Assembly: GCF_003635115.1 (NCBI RefSeq)
Contig: NZ_RBXJ01000002.1
Span: forward strand, 434,001-498,000
Direction: 5' to 3'
DNA from: Microbacterium sp. AG1240
Lineage (GTDB): Bacteria; Actinomycetota; Actinomycetes; Actinomycetales; Microbacteriaceae
Length of the DNA: 64,000 nt
The notes beneath the pieces were generated by a model. It made no database searches and was not told the DNA's origin. It was given only the letters and a program-made list of their open reading frames with translations. Positions 38,764 through 49,477 of the stretch are shown here, one piece after another (the first letter of the stretch is position 1; every line of letters starts with the position of its first letter). The position numbers and the translations under genes are program-made.

Positions 38764-38898
38764 CCCCTCATCCTCCCCGTCGCGGGCTGTGGTCTCCGGC
38801 ACCGTCGGCGCAACGACCGGAGGAGAAGTCACGAAAGGAGGGGCCCCAGCGCCCGCGGCATCCTCCACCTGTGAGATCTCCTCCGCCGATGACACCGC

Positions 38899-41800
38899 TC
38901 AGGCCTTGAGCGCCTTCGCGATGCGCTGCGGCGAGACGGGCTCGGCGGTGCCCAGTCGCTGGGCGAACAGGCTCACCCGCAGCTCCTCGAGCAGCCAGCG
39001 CGCGTGCGCGATGCCCGGGGCGGCATCGAGGGGGAGCGGGATGCTGCCGCCGGCCTCCTGGAAGGGGGCGGCGGCCCGTTCGAACTCGGTCATCCTGCTG
39101 CGGTCGCGGCCGGCGTTGTCGGCCAGGGCGTTCACCCGCTCGAGGGCGCCGGCGAGATATCGCGGCACGTGCGCGAGGCGGGTCAGACCGATACGCGAGA
39201 CGAAACCGGGGAACACCAGGCCCGACAGCTGCGCGCGAACGTCGCCGAGAGCGCCGAGGAGGGTGAGGGAGTTCTGACCCTTCATCGCCCGATCGACCTC
39301 ACGGGCGGCGGCGAGCACGCGCGCGGCGAGCGACACGGCGGCGAAGGTGTCGTCGACGACCGCGGCCGAGAACGCGTCGCGAAGGTTCTCGAACTCCTGA
39401 CGGGTGCGCACGACCCGGCCGGGGGCGAGCCGGTCGAGCAGCTGATCGACGACCGCGACCCGGGCGTCTTCGATGAGGGCCTTGGCGTTCTGGTAGGGCG
39501 AGGCGGCGAGCGTCAGCTTCTCGTTGGCGGTGAGGTGGTCGAGCACGTAGGTCGCCGGCGATGCGACGGCCAGCAGCAGCATCCGTCGCACCCCGTTCCG
39601 GGTGAGCGCTGCCGCGGAGTCGGCGGTCGCCTCCAGTCGCAGCGAGACCGACGCACCGTCGTCGACGATCGCGGGGTAGCCGCGCACGATGCCGCCCGCG
39701 ACCCTCGTGTCGACCATCTCGGGAAGGTCGTCGAAGGTCCACGCGGTGAGCCCGGAGCGTTCGGGGAAGCCGGCTGCGCGGCCGTCGAGGCTCGCCGCCG
39801 CGATCTTCGCCGCGCCGCCCCGGGCGCCCTTGGGCGCCTCGCGCCCGGCGATCGTATCTGCGACGCTCGTGCGGGCGCGGTCGGCGAGCCGGGCCTGCAG
39901 CGCCGCGAGATCGCGGTCGGTGCCGACCGTGCGGCCCCGGGCGTCGACCGCGCGGAACGACACGCGAAGGTGCGGTGAGACGCGCTCGAACTCGAAGTCG
40001 GCGGCGGTCACGGGCTGGTTAGCGACGCGCTGCACGAGAGCGGCGAGGGCATGGACGAGCGAGGCGGCGGGGAGTCCGTCGTGGTCTTCCGGGCCGCGCC
40101 CCGCGAGGTCGGCGGCGAACCGCTCGGCCCAGTCGGCCGCGGGAACCACGTTGCGGCGGATCGTCTTCGGCAGCGCCCGCAACAGCGAGGTGACGAGTTC
40201 GTCGCGGAGACCCGGCACCTGCCAGTCGAAGCCGACCGGTCGCAGCGACGCCAGGAGGGCCAGCGGCACGACGACCGTCACCCCGTCGTCGTCGGCGCCC
40301 GGTTCGAAGCGGTAGGCCAGGCCGAGCACCTGGTCGCCCTGGCGCCAGCGCGATGGGAAGCCCTTGTCGTCGCCGCGCCCGCCCTCGCCGGTGAGGTCGG
40401 CTTCGGTGACGTCGAGCAGCCGCGGGGTGCGCGACGACGTCTCGGTCCACCACGCCTCGAACGAGCGCACGTCGAACACGTCGGCCGGCAGCCGCGCGTC
40501 GTAGAAGGCGAAGATGGCCTCGTCGCCGACGAGGATGTCGCGACGCCGCTCGCGCTCCTCGATCTTCTCCAGCAGTCGCCGCTGCTCGGTGTTGCGTCGG
40601 AGGAACGCGGTGAGCCGCTTGTCGAGCATCGACGCATCCCACTCGCCCTCGACGAGCGCGTGCCGCACGAACATCTCGCGGGCGAGCGGCCGGTCGAAGC
40701 GGGCGAGCTGCACCCGACGCTTCGGCACGATCTCGACCCCGAAGAGGGTCACCTTCTCATAGGCGGATGCGGCGCCCGCGGCCTTGGACCAATGGGGCTC
40801 GCTCAGCGACCGCTTGGCGAGGTCTCCCGCCAGCGACTCGGCCCACGCCGGGTCGATGGACGCCACCGTACGGGCGTACAGGCGAGAGGTCTCGACGAGT
40901 TCGGCGGCCATGACCGCGGCGGGCTTGGCCTTGCGCAGCCCCGAGCCCGGGAAGATCGCGAACCGGGCGCCGCGCGCCCCGAGGTACTCCGCCCGCGGAG
41001 CGCCGGCGCCGCGCGCGGGCTTGCGGTCCTGCGGCGACTTCGCGGTGCGGACGTCGAGGAGGCCGATGTGCGAGAGGAGGCCGGAGAGGATCGCGCGGTG
41101 GATCGCGTCGCCGGCCTCGTGCCCGCCCACCGCGGCGCCGTCGGACGCCGACGAGACGCGTACGGGCGCGGGCGCAGCATCCTTCTTCCGCCTCCGGGGG
41201 CGATCGCCCGACGGCCCGAGCAGCGACCGCAGCTGCCGGTGCACGTCGGCCCACTCGCGCACCCGCACGTAGTTGAGGTGCTCGGCGCGGCAGAGGCGGC
41301 GGAAGGCGCTCGATCCGAGCTCGGACTGCTGCTCCTGGAGGTGGTTCCAGAGGTTCAGCAGCGAGAGGAAGTCGCTGGTCGGGTCGGTGAACCGGGCGTG
41401 CAGGCGGTCGGCCTCCTCGCGCCGTTCCTCGGGGCGTTCGCGCACGTCCTGGATCGACAGGCCGGCGACGATGGCCAGCACCTCCGACTCCACCCCGTCG
41501 CGGCGGGCCTCGATGAGCATCCGGGCGAAACGCGGGTCGATCGGGAGCCGTGCGAGCTCGCGACCGATATCGGTGAGGCGCGGCTGCTCGTCGCGCGAGC
41601 GGGGGGCGCGCATCGCGCCGAGTTCGAGCAGCAGGTCGAACGCCGCTTTCACGCCCCGAGAGTCGGGCGGGGTGAGGAAGGGGAACGCCGAGATGTCGCC
41701 GAATCCGAGCGAGAGCATCTGCAGGATGACGGAGGCGAGCGAGGTGCGCAGGATCTCGGGTTCGGTGAACTCGGGACGACGGTCGAAGTCGTCCTCCGAG

Positions 41801-42930
41801 TACAGGCGGATCGCGATGCCGTCGGACGTACGGCCCGCGCGGCCCGATCGCTGCTGGGCGGATGCTTGCGACACCGCCTCGATCGGGAGCCGCTGCACCT
41901 TCGAGCGCGCGCTGTAGCGCGAGATGCGGGCCGTGCCCGTGTCGACGACGTACCGGATGCCGGGGACGGTGAGGCTCGTCTCGGCCACGTTCGTGGAGAG
42001 GATGACGCGTCTGCGAACGCCGGCGACCTTCGAGCGCTCGAACACGCGATGCTGCTCGGCCGCCGACAGTCGCCCGTAGAGGGGGAGCACCTCGGTGGGC
42101 GAGGCATCGGACGAGTACGCGCCGCGGACGGCGTCGGCCGCATCCCGGATCTCCGCCTCTCCCGGGAGGAACACCAGCACGTCGCCGGGGGCCTCGCGGT
42201 CGAGTTCGCGCAGCGCCGCGACGATGCCGCCGATCTCATCGGGGTCGTCGTCGGGCGCAGCCTTCTTCGACGCCGGAGCGACCGCGCTCTCGCCGGTTTT
42301 CGAGTCCGCCGAAGGCTCCGGTACCAGAGGCCGGTACCGCACCTCGACCGGGTAGGTGCGCCCCGAGACCTCGATGATCGGAGCGGGGGTGCCCGCAGCA
42401 TCCGCGAAGTGCTTCGCGAAGCTCTCGGGATCGATCGTCGCCGAGGTCACGATCACCTTGAGGTCGGGGCGCTCGGGAAGGATGCGGCGCAGGTACCCCA
42501 GCAGGAAGTCGACGTTCAGCGAGCGTTCGTGGGCCTCGTCGATGATGATCGTGTCGTAGCGGCGCAGCAGCCGGTCGCGGTGGATCTCGTTGAGGAGGAT
42601 CCCGTCGGTCAGCAGCGCGATGCGCGTGTCTTCGGTGACCTTGTCGGTGAAGCGCACCTTGTAGCCGACGGTCGTGCCCAGCGGCACCTGCAGCTCCTCC
42701 GCGATGCGCTCGGCGATGGTGCGGGCGGCGATCCGGCGGGGCTGTGTGTGCGCGATACGCGTGCGACCGAGCTCGAGGCAGATCTTCGGCAGCTGCGTGG
42801 TCTTGCCCGACCCGGTGGCGCCGGCGACGATCACGACCTGCGAGGTGGCGATGGCGCGCGCGATCTCGTCCCGTGCGGCGCTGACGGGCAGCTCGGACGG
42901 GTACGTGATCACGGGTTCTGGCACAGACAC
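38899..42930 (-). CDS. hrpA: ATP-dependent DEAH-box RNA helicase
   Basis: 1343 residues, typical of HrpA. Motif I GATGSGKTTQLPK, motif II IIDEAHERSLN, motif III VTSATIDPESF, motif VI QRSGRAGR, then HA2, OB and the long DUF3418 C-terminal region. A low-complexity Lys/Asp/Glu insertion (~215-240) splits the second RecA-like domain region. Processes mRNA or ribosomes in relatives. The GTG at 42930 lies 8 nt behind TACGAT; an in-frame GTG at 42924 is 6 nt behind AAGGCT, so the start could be two codons later. Confidence 0.94.
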   Translation of the reverse strand: MSVPEPVITYPSELPVSAARDEIARAIATSQVVIVAGATGSGKTTQLPKICLELGRTRIAHTQPRRIAARTIAERIAEELQVPLGTTVGYKVRFTDKVTEDTRIALLTDGILLNEIHRDRLLRRYDTIIIDEAHERSLNVDFLLGYLRRILPERPDLKVIVTSATIDPESFAKHFADAAGTPAPIIEVSGRTYPVEVRYRPLVPEPSADSKTGESAVAPASKKAAPDDDPDEIGGIVAALRELDREAPGDVLVFLPGEAEIRDAADAVRGAYSSDASPTEVLPLYGRLSAAEQHRVFERSKVAGVRRRVILSTNVAETSLTVPGIRYVVDTGTARISRYSARSKVQRLPIEAVSQASAQQRSGRAGRTSDGIAIRLYSEDDFDRRPEFTEPEILRTSLASVILQMLSLGFGDISAFPFLTPPDSRGVKAAFDLLLELGAMRAPRSRDEQPRLTDIGRELARLPIDPRFARMLIEARRDGVESEVLAIVAGLSIQDVRERPEERREEADRLHARFTDPTSDFLSLLNLWNHLQEQQSELGSSAFRRLCRAEHLNYVRVREWADVHRQLRSLLGPSGDRPRRRKKDAAPAPVRVSSASDGAAVGGHEAGDAIHRAILSGLLSHIGLLDVRTAKSPQDRKPARGAGAPRAEYLGARGARFAIFPGSGLRKAKPAAVMAAELVETSRLYARTVASIDPAWAESLAGDLAKRSLSEPHWSKAAGAASAYEKVTLFGVEIVPKRRVQLARFDRPLAREMFVRHALVEGEWDASMLDKRLTAFLRRNTEQRRLLEKIEERERRRDILVGDEAIFAFYDARLPADVFDVRSFEAWWTETSSRTPRLLDVTEADLTGEGGRGDDKGFPSRWRQGDQVLGLAYRFEPGADDDGVTVVVPLALLASLRPVGFDWQVPGLRDELVTSLLRALPKTIRRNVVPAADWAERFAADLAGRGPEDHDGLPAASLVHALAALVQRVANQPVTAADFEFERVSPHLRVSFRAVDARGRTVGTDRDLAALQARLADRARTSVADTIAGREAPKGARGGAAKIAAASLDGRAAGFPERSGLTAWTFDDLPEMVDTRVAGGIVRGYPAIVDDGASVSLRLEATADSAAALTRNGVRRMLLLAVASPATYVLDHLTANEKLTLAASPYQNAKALIEDARVAVVDQLLDRLAPGRVVRTRQEFENLRDAFSAAVVDDTFAAVSLAARVLAAAREVDRAMKGQNSLTLLGALGDVRAQLSGLVFPGFVSRIGLTRLAHVPRYLAGALERVNALADNAGRDRSRMTEFERAAAPFQEAGGSIPLPLDAAPGIAHARWLLEELRVSLFAQRLGTAEPVSPQRIAKALKA

Positions 42931-42960
42931 AGCCTTCCATCGTAGATCCCCGCGCCGTCA

Positions 42961-43027
42961 CGCGGGCTTTCGGTCGGAACGCGGGCCTTGCGGGCCGCGA
43001 AGCCCGCGCCCCGGCCGAAAGCCCGCG
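42961..43027. repeat. Nested palindrome, CGCGGGC family
   Basis: Outer arms CGCGGGCTTTCGG (42961-42973) and complement (43015-43027) are perfect over 13 bp. Inner arms CGCGGGC (42980-42986) and GCCCGCG (43002-43008) are perfect. It lies between divergent genes, where termination is not required, so it cannot be a simple terminator. Confidence 0.85.
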
Positions 43028-43092
43028 CGCGGGAGGGTCGCGGGAACCGGGGCGCCGTCAACCCCGGCCCTCGCGCGGGTCGCCGTCCCTAG

Positions 43093-43938
<846 letters not shown>

Positions 43939-43953
43939 AACGGACCGATCGCC

Positions 43954-45798
43954 CTGAACAGCCGCCTGGCCGAGTCCTCGAGCCCCTACCTGCGCGCCCA
44001 CGCCGACAATCCCGTCGCGTGGTTCGCGTGGGGGCCCGAGGCCTTCGCCGAGGCGGCGCGGCGGGGCGTTCCGGTGATGGTGTCGATCGGCTACGCCACC
44101 TGCCACTGGTGCCACGTCATGGCGCGGGAGTCGTTCCAAGACTCCGCGACCGCCGCCGTGATCAACGAGGGCTTCGTCGCGGTGAAGGTCGACCGCGAAG
44201 AGCACCCCGACGTCGATGCCGCGTACCTCGACGCAGCATCCGCCTTCACCCCCCACCTCGGCTGGCCGCTCACGGTCTTCACGACCCCAGAGGGGCGGGT
44301 CTTCTACGCGGGCACCTACTGGCCGGGTGAGCCGAGACCGCCGCTGCCGGCGTTCCGCGAGGTTCTCGGTGCGGTGCGCGAGGCGTGGACCGAGCGCCGC
44401 GACGAGGTCGAGCGCACCGGCGGGGCCCTGCGCGACGCCCTCGAGGCGGCGGCGTCCGCGGCGTCGGAGGCGGCGGGGCTGCCCACCCTCGACGACCTCG
44501 CGGATGCTGCGCGTCGCCTCGTCGACAGAGAAGACCGCACGTACGGGGGGTTCGCCGCCGGTTCCGGCATGGAGAATCCGAAGTTCCCGACCGTGCCGGC
44601 GCTGCGGTTCTTGCAGGCGTCGACGCTGCCGGTGCCGGAGGCCCCCGCGGTCGCGCGGCGCGCCCTCGAGGCGATGGCGGCGTCCGACCTGCGCGATCCG
44701 GTCGACGGAGGCTTCTTCCGTTACGCGACGCGTCGGGACTGGAGCGTCCCGCACTACGAGCGGATGCTGACCGACAACGCCGGCCTCATCGAGGTCGCCC
44801 TCGATGCGGGTGAGCCCGCGATCGCGGCCGATGTCGCGCGGTTCCTCATCGAGGTGCTGCAACAGCCCACGGGCGGGTTCGCCGCGGCGCAAGACTCCGA
44901 GTCGATCATCGACGGACGCCGCGACGAGGGCGGCTATTACGCGCGCGACGCCGAGGGTCGCGCCGACCTGGCGCCGCCCGCGCTCGACGGCAAGGTCGTC
45001 ACGGCGTGGAACGGCCTCGCGATCGGCGCGCTCGCCCGCGCCGGTATCGCCCTCGGAGACTCGGGCGCGCGGTTGATCGAGGCGGCCCGATGGGCGGCCG
45101 AGGCGGTTCTCGAGAGCAACATCGGCGACGACGGGATGCTGCGTCGGGCGTCGCTCGACGAGATCGTCTCGCGTGCCCCCGCCACCCTCGAGGACTACGG
45201 ATCGCTCGCCCGCGGGTTGGCACTGCTCGCCGCCGCGACCGGCGAGGTGCGCTACGCCCGCGCCGCGCGAGACCTCGTCGACGCCTGCCTGAGCGACGGT
45301 GTCGTCGTCGTTCCCGGCGGGGGCGACCCGGTGCTGGTCGCGCAGGGGATGGCGGTCGGCGGCTCCGACACCGACGGGGCATCCCCGTCGCCGGCGGCCG
45401 CCTTCGCCGGGGGCGCGCTCGCGCTCTGGCACCTCGGCGCGGGCGACCGCTACCGCGACGCGGCCGCCTCGCTCGTCGCCCGCGTCGCGCCCACGGCCCT
45501 GGAGCAGCCGCTCGGGCACGGAGCGATGCTCGACGTCGCCGTCGCGCTGGCCGCACCGCCCCGACAGCTCGTCGTGGTCGGTGCCCCGGGGAGCGCTCTC
45601 GGCGAGGCGGCACGCAGCATCCGTGCCGACGTCGTCGCCTTCGTCACGCCCGAGCAGGCCGACGCGTTCGCCGCCGACGGCTTCTCGCTCTTCGAGGCCA
45701 AGACGCCCCAGCGCGGCCTCCCCACCGCGTACGACTGCCGCGGCTTCGTGTGCCGCCTGCCCGCCACCGACCCGGCGCAGCTGGGCAGCTCCGCTTAG
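43954..45798 (+). CDS. DUF255/YyaL-type thioredoxin-like protein with probable CTG start
   Basis: 614 residues. The N-terminal thioredoxin-like domain begins [21 protein letters not shown] and carries the hallmark CHWCHVM; the rest is an (alpha/alpha)6-barrel as in SPATA20/YyaL ([23 protein letters not shown]-type [22 protein letters not shown]). The family's conserved N-terminus starts at codon 43954, which is CTG, and no ATG, GTG or TTG exists between it and the in-frame TAG of the previous gene. Starting at GTG 44074 would delete ~40 conserved residues just before CHWC. Confidence 0.82.
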   Translation: MNSRLAESSSPYLRAHADNPVAWFAWGPEAFAEAARRGVPVMVSIGYATCHWCHVMARESFQDSATAAVINEGFVAVKVDREEHPDVDAAYLDAASAFTPHLGWPLTVFTTPEGRVFYAGTYWPGEPRPPLPAFREVLGAVREAWTERRDEVERTGGALRDALEAAASAASEAAGLPTLDDLADAARRLVDREDRTYGGFAAGSGMENPKFPTVPALRFLQASTLPVPEAPAVARRALEAMAASDLRDPVDGGFFRYATRRDWSVPHYERMLTDNAGLIEVALDAGEPAIAADVARFLIEVLQQPTGGFAAAQDSESIIDGRRDEGGYYARDAEGRADLAPPALDGKVVTAWNGLAIGALARAGIALGDSGARLIEAARWAAEAVLESNIGDDGMLRRASLDEIVSRAPATLEDYGSLARGLALLAAATGEVRYARAARDLVDACLSDGVVVVPGGGDPVLVAQGMAVGGSDTDGASPSPAAAFAGGALALWHLGAGDRYRDAAASLVARVAPTALEQPLGHGAMLDVAVALAAPPRQLVVVGAPGSALGEAARSIRADVVAFVTPEQADAFAADGFSLFEAKTPQRGLPTAYDCRGFVCRLPATDPAQLGSSA

Positions 45799-45993
45799 CG
45801 GCGGAATGTGACGCATTCCTGCGTGTGACCCCTCAGGTTCGTGCGGTCACTCGCCGGGAAGTGGCGCACTCGGCGCGTGGCTCGCGGGGCGCAGCTGGGC
45901 AGCTCTGCGGAGCGACGGAATGTGACGCATTCCTGCGTGTGACCCCACAGGTTCGCGGGGTCACTCGCCGGGAAGTGGCGCATTCGGCGCAGC
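45774..45993. repeat. Tandem duplication, period 114 bp, including the end of the DUF255 gene
   Basis: Copy 1 covers about 45774-45880 and copy 2 about 45888-45993, nearly identical over ~106 bp at offset 114. Copy 1 starts within the last eight codons of the gene; copy 2 has lost the TAG. Each copy contains GGAATG...CATTCC and GTGACC...GGTCAC inverted repeats, so each can form two hairpins. Confidence 0.9.
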
Positions 45994-46088
45994 GCGGGCC
46001 GGCGCAGCACTGGCGCGCGGCGCAGCGCGGGCGCGCAGCGCGGGCGCGCAGCGAGGCCGGCGCAGCGAGGCCGGCGCGCGGCGCGGCG
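45985..46088. repeat. GC-only low-complexity tract
   Basis: Degenerate short repeats of GGCGCAGCG, GCGCGCAGCGCGG and GGCCGGCGCAGCGA fill the rest of the 300-bp gap between the DUF255 and AAA ATPase genes. No gene is supported here. Confidence 0.75.
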
Positions 46089-46104
46089 TGAGACCTGGGT
46101 CTCA
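46089..46104. terminator. Short palindrome at the stop of the AAA ATPase gene
   Basis: TGAGACC, 2-nt spacer, GGTCTCA (46089-46104); the right arm includes the minus-strand stop codon. It uses the same GAGACC core as the nested palindromes at 22132 and 37629. Confidence 0.5.
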
Positions 46105-46866
46105 GTCGAGCAGGTGCCGCAGGAAGCGGCCGGGCGCGTCGAGGAACGAGCGGTGCGAGCGCACGACCTCGAGCTCCTCCCACTCCGTGCGGTGGATGCC
46201 GTCGTCGCCGAGCTCGAGGATCGTGGCGCCCGGGAGCGCGGCGAGAACGGGGGAGTGCGTCGCGCAGATGACCTGGGTGCCCCGGGATCGCATGCGGTCG
46301 AGCGCGGCCAGCCAGCGCAGCGTGGAGGAGAACGACAGCGCGGCCTCGGGCTCGTCGAGGCACGCGAGGCCGGTGACGAACTGCGGGTGGTCGAGCTTGT
46401 CGTCGAGAAGAGCGTTGAACGACTCGCCGTGGCTCAGGCGGTGGAGGCTCGGCTGCTCGCCGCCGAGGTCGTCGAGGTAGGAGTAGTAGCCGTGCATCGT
46501 CTCGGCGCGCAGGAAGAACCCCCACCGCGAAGCTCGCGGGCTGCGCACGATCCGCAGCCACTGCCCGAGCGGCGACTCCGTCTCCCGTGTCTGCGCCCCG
46601 CCGTTGACCGTGCCGCCCTCCGGCGGCAGTCCCGCGGCCTCGGCGATGCCCTCGAGGAGCGTCGACTTGCCGGAGCCGTTCTCGCCCACCAGGAACGTCA
46701 CGCCGGCGTCGAACTCCCACCCGTCCGTGCGTGCCACGCGCAGGAAGTCGGCGATCGCGGGGATGGTGGCCGGCCACGCCGACTCGTCGACCGGGGCGTT
46801 CTGGAACACCGCGACACGCTGGATGGGCCGTTCGTCGGTCAGCCAGGCGTCGGTTCGATCGTCCAC
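46102..46866 (-). CDS. AAA-family ATPase with ABC-type motifs
   Basis: 254 residues. Walker A VGENGSGKST at ~60-69, the signature-like HRLSHGESFNALL, Walker B GLACLDEPEAALSF, and switch His in VICATHSPVLAALPG. Family members are predicted soluble ABC-like ATPases of unknown role. The GTG start at 46866 begins 2 nt after the stop of the PMT gene, so it is co-transcribed and probably translated by termination-reinitiation. Confidence 0.86.
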   Translation of the reverse strand: MDDRTDAWLTDERPIQRVAVFQNAPVDESAWPATIPAIADFLRVARTDGWEFDAGVTFLVGENGSGKSTLLEGIAEAAGLPPEGGTVNGGAQTRETESPLGQWLRIVRSPRASRWGFFLRAETMHGYYSYLDDLGGEQPSLHRLSHGESFNALLDDKLDHPQFVTGLACLDEPEAALSFSSTLRWLAALDRMRSRGTQVICATHSPVLAALPGATILELGDDGIHRTEWEELEVVRSHRSFLDAPGRFLRHLLD

Positions 46867-46868
46867 GG

Positions 46869-48431
46869 TCAGATCCAGGTGGGCAGCCAGTTGTGGATGC
46901 GCCAGAAGTCGTACGGCACCGTCATCCCCGTCCACACCGGGTACCAGAACGCCGAGACGAGGGCGACGATGACGAGGAAGACGATCACCGAGTTCTGGCC
47001 CGCGGCGCGGCGGGCGGGTGCAGCATCCGCTCGTCCGGTGATCTCGCGGAGCGCGAAGGTCAGCGCCAGAACGAGGAAGGGCATGATCGCGACCGTGTAG
47101 AACTGGAAGATCGTGCGCTCGGGGTAGAGCAGCCACGGCACGTACGTCGCCGCAGCCCCGATCAGCACGGCGGCGTAGCGCCACTCGAGCGTCATCGCGA
47201 ACCGCGCCGCGAGGAAGACGACCGCGGCGACCGCGGCCCACCAGATGAGGGGATTCGGGATGCTGGAGACGGCCTCGACTCCGGCGTCGCCCTGGTTCCA
47301 GTACATCGAGGTCGGACGGATCAGAAGCGGCCACTGCCATGCCGGGCTCTGGTAGCTGTGCGGCGTGGTGAGCCCCACGTGAAACCCGTAGATCTGCTGG
47401 TGGTAGTGCCAGAGGTTCTGGATACCGAGCGGCACCCACGACCAGAAGCCCTGCGCGGGCGCGTTGTCGACGGAGTGCCGATCCCAGCCGCTGTCGGTGG
47501 TGAGCCAGCTCGTCCACGACGCGAGGTAGACCACCGCGGCGACGGGGACGAGCAGGAGGAAGGCGACCGGTCCCTGGCGGAACGCGGCATCCGCGGGCCA
47601 GATGCCGACGCCGGCACGCCGCCGGGCGAGGGCGTCGGTGACGACGATCCAGACGCCGAACGCCGCGAGAACGTAGAGGCCCGACCACTTCACGGCCGTG
47701 GCCGCACCGAGAGCGGCGCCCGCTGCGAGAAGCCACGGACGGTTCCAGAACACCGGGCCCCAGGCGGGGTGGTGTCCGTCGGCCTCGCGTGCGGCGGCGA
47801 ACGCGGCGAGGCGATCGACGTGCGTTCGCCGGTCGAGCAGCACGAACCAGAAGCCGAAGAGCAGGAAGAACGTGAGGATGCCGTCGAGCAGCGCGACCCG
47901 GCTGAGCACGATCGACAGGCCGTCGATGGCGAGGAGGCCCGAGGCGATGCCGGCGAAGGCGACGGAGCCGGTCAGGGTCTTCGCGACGAGGTAGACCAGC
48001 AGCACCGTCGCGGTGCCGAAGACGGCGACGGCGAACCGCCACCCGGTCGAGGAGTCGGGACCGAACAGCGCCATGCCGAGGCCGATGAAGAAGCGCCCGA
48101 GCGGCGGGTGCACGACGAAGCTGCCCGCGGTCTCGAACGCGTTCGTGTCGCCCCCGAGGAAGAGCGCATCGGCGCCCTCGGTCGGCCACTTCGCGGGGAA
48201 GCCGAGCACCCACTGGCTCCACGAGTCCTTGACGTAGTAGGTCTCGTCGAAGACGATCGCGCGGGGGTGCCCCAGGTTCCAGAACCGCAGCGCCCCGGCG
48301 AGGAGGGTCACCAGCGCGGGGACGAGCCACGCGAGAAGCCGCTCGCGCTGCGGATCGGCCGCGATCCTCGCGCGCCACCGGTCGAGGGGCGCCGGGCGCT
48401 GCGCGGGGAGCAGCGGCTCGGCAGTCGTCAC
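46869..48431 (-). CDS. Protein O-mannosyltransferase (PMT family)
   Basis: 520 residues, about ten or more helices. The PMT N-terminal signature FDETYYVKDSWSQW with the catalytic Asp-Glu, HPPLGRFFIGLGMALFG, and the C-terminal WYPVWTGMTVPYDFWRIHNWLPTWI are clear. It transfers mannose from polyprenyl-phosphate-mannose to exported proteins in actinobacteria. The GTG is exactly 6 nt behind TAGGCT (48438-48443), and the gene is divergent from rsmI, as in other actinobacteria. Confidence 0.94.
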   Translation of the reverse strand: MTTAEPLLPAQRPAPLDRWRARIAADPQRERLLAWLVPALVTLLAGALRFWNLGHPRAIVFDETYYVKDSWSQWVLGFPAKWPTEGADALFLGGDTNAFETAGSFVVHPPLGRFFIGLGMALFGPDSSTGWRFAVAVFGTATVLLVYLVAKTLTGSVAFAGIASGLLAIDGLSIVLSRVALLDGILTFFLLFGFWFVLLDRRTHVDRLAAFAAAREADGHHPAWGPVFWNRPWLLAAGAALGAATAVKWSGLYVLAAFGVWIVVTDALARRRAGVGIWPADAAFRQGPVAFLLLVPVAAVVYLASWTSWLTTDSGWDRHSVDNAPAQGFWSWVPLGIQNLWHYHQQIYGFHVGLTTPHSYQSPAWQWPLLIRPTSMYWNQGDAGVEAVSSIPNPLIWWAAVAAVVFLAARFAMTLEWRYAAVLIGAAATYVPWLLYPERTIFQFYTVAIMPFLVLALTFALREITGRADAAPARRAAGQNSVIVFLVIVALVSAFWYPVWTGMTVPYDFWRIHNWLPTWI

Positions 48432-48515
48432 GGCAACAGCCTACTTCCGCACGGTGCGCGCTCGGATGCTGCGCGGCCGGGCGAAGCCGCCGAACCCCGC
48501 GCCTATGGTGGGACG

Positions 48516-49334
48516 GTGATCATCCTCGCGGCGACGCCCATCGGCAATCTCGGCGACGCGTCGCGTCGGCTCGTGGAAGCTCTCGAGGCGGCGACCGTGA
48601 TCGCCGCCGAAGACACCCGCACCACGATCCGTCTGCTCAGCGCGCTCGGCATCGAGAACCGCCCGAAGCTCGTCGCCCTCCACGACCACAACGAGAAGGA
48701 GCGCGCGGGCGACCTCGCCGAACGCGCCCGCACCGAAGACGTGCTGGTGCTCAGCGACGCCGGCATGCCGACGGTCAGCGACCCCGGGTACGGTCTCGTC
48801 GCCGCCGCGGCGGCCGCGGGCGTGCGGGTGACGGTCATCCCCGGCCCGAGCGCCGTGCTCACCGCGCTGGCCGTGTCGGGGCTGCCGACCGACCGCTTCG
48901 CCTTCGAGGGGTTCCCGCCGCGGAAGTCGGGCGAGCGCCGCGCCGCTTTCACGGCCCTGGCGAGCGAGGCCCGCACCCTCGTCTTCTTCGAAGCGCCGTC
49001 GCGTCTCGCGGCGACCCTGCACGACATGGCCGCGGGCTTCGGCGCCGACCGTCGGGCGGCGGTCTGCCGCGAGCTGACGAAGTTGCACGAGGAGGTCGTG
49101 CGCGGTCCGCTCTCCGACCTCGCCGAGTGGGCCGAGACCGGGGCACGCGGCGAGATCGTCGTTGTCGTCGCCGGCGCCGAGCCGCGAGCCGTGGCCTTCC
49201 CCGACGCCGTCACCCAGGTGCTCGAGATGGTGCGCACGGGCACCCGCCTGAAGGAAGCCGCCGGCGAGGTGTCGACCCTCACCGGGCACTCCTCGCGCGA
49301 GCTGTACCAGGCCGCGCTCGCCGTCAAGCGCTGA
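48516..49334 (+). CDS. rsmI: 16S rRNA (cytidine1402-2'-O)-methyltransferase
   Basis: 272 residues of the tetrapyrrole-methylase fold: ILAATPIGNLGDAS at the start, IAAEDTRTT, VLVLSDAGMPTVSDPGYGLV, VIPGPSAVLTALAVSGLPTDRFAFEGFPP and LVFFEAPSRL. It 2'-O-methylates C1402 in the ribosomal decoding centre. GTG 48516 is 6 nt behind TATGGT (48504-48509). Confidence 0.96.
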   Translation: MIILAATPIGNLGDASRRLVEALEAATVIAAEDTRTTIRLLSALGIENRPKLVALHDHNEKERAGDLAERARTEDVLVLSDAGMPTVSDPGYGLVAAAAAAGVRVTVIPGPSAVLTALAVSGLPTDRFAFEGFPPRKSGERRAAFTALASEARTLVFFEAPSRLAATLHDMAAGFGADRRAAVCRELTKLHEEVVRGPLSDLAEWAETGARGEIVVVVAGAEPRAVAFPDAVTQVLEMVRTGTRLKEAAGEVSTLTGHSSRELYQAALAVKR

Positions 49335-49348
49335 CCCCGTCGCGCACG

Positions 49349-49420
49349 CCGGCGTCGGAGGATCGCACCGGCGTCGGAGGATCTGCGCGCATTCGTCCGA
49401 CGACGGCGCGACCCTCCGAC
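49349..49420. repeat. Nested palindrome, GTCGGAG family with perfect direct repeat
   Basis: CCGGCGTCGGAGGATC occurs at 49349-49364 and again at 49368-49383. GTCGGAGGATCGC (49354-49366) pairs with 49408-49420 at 12 of 13 positions; CGTCGGA (49372-49378) pairs with TCCGACG (49396-49402). It lies between rsmI and metG, both on the plus strand. Confidence 0.88.
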
Positions 49421-49477
49421 CCGGGGGCGTCCGTCACAGCGACCGGGGCGCCGCATCCGCCCCCGTAGAATCTCGGG

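Noticed and set aside
40051-42945. 964-codon open frame opposite hrpA
   Set aside because: Shadow of hrpA, whose helicase motifs run continuously on the other strand; composition is Arg/Gly/Ala/Glu/Val-rich without domains.
45795-46091. Short frames on both strands in the 114-bp repeat
   Set aside because: They exist only because the repeat is duplicated and GC rich; no ribosome-binding site or leaderless promoter precedes them.
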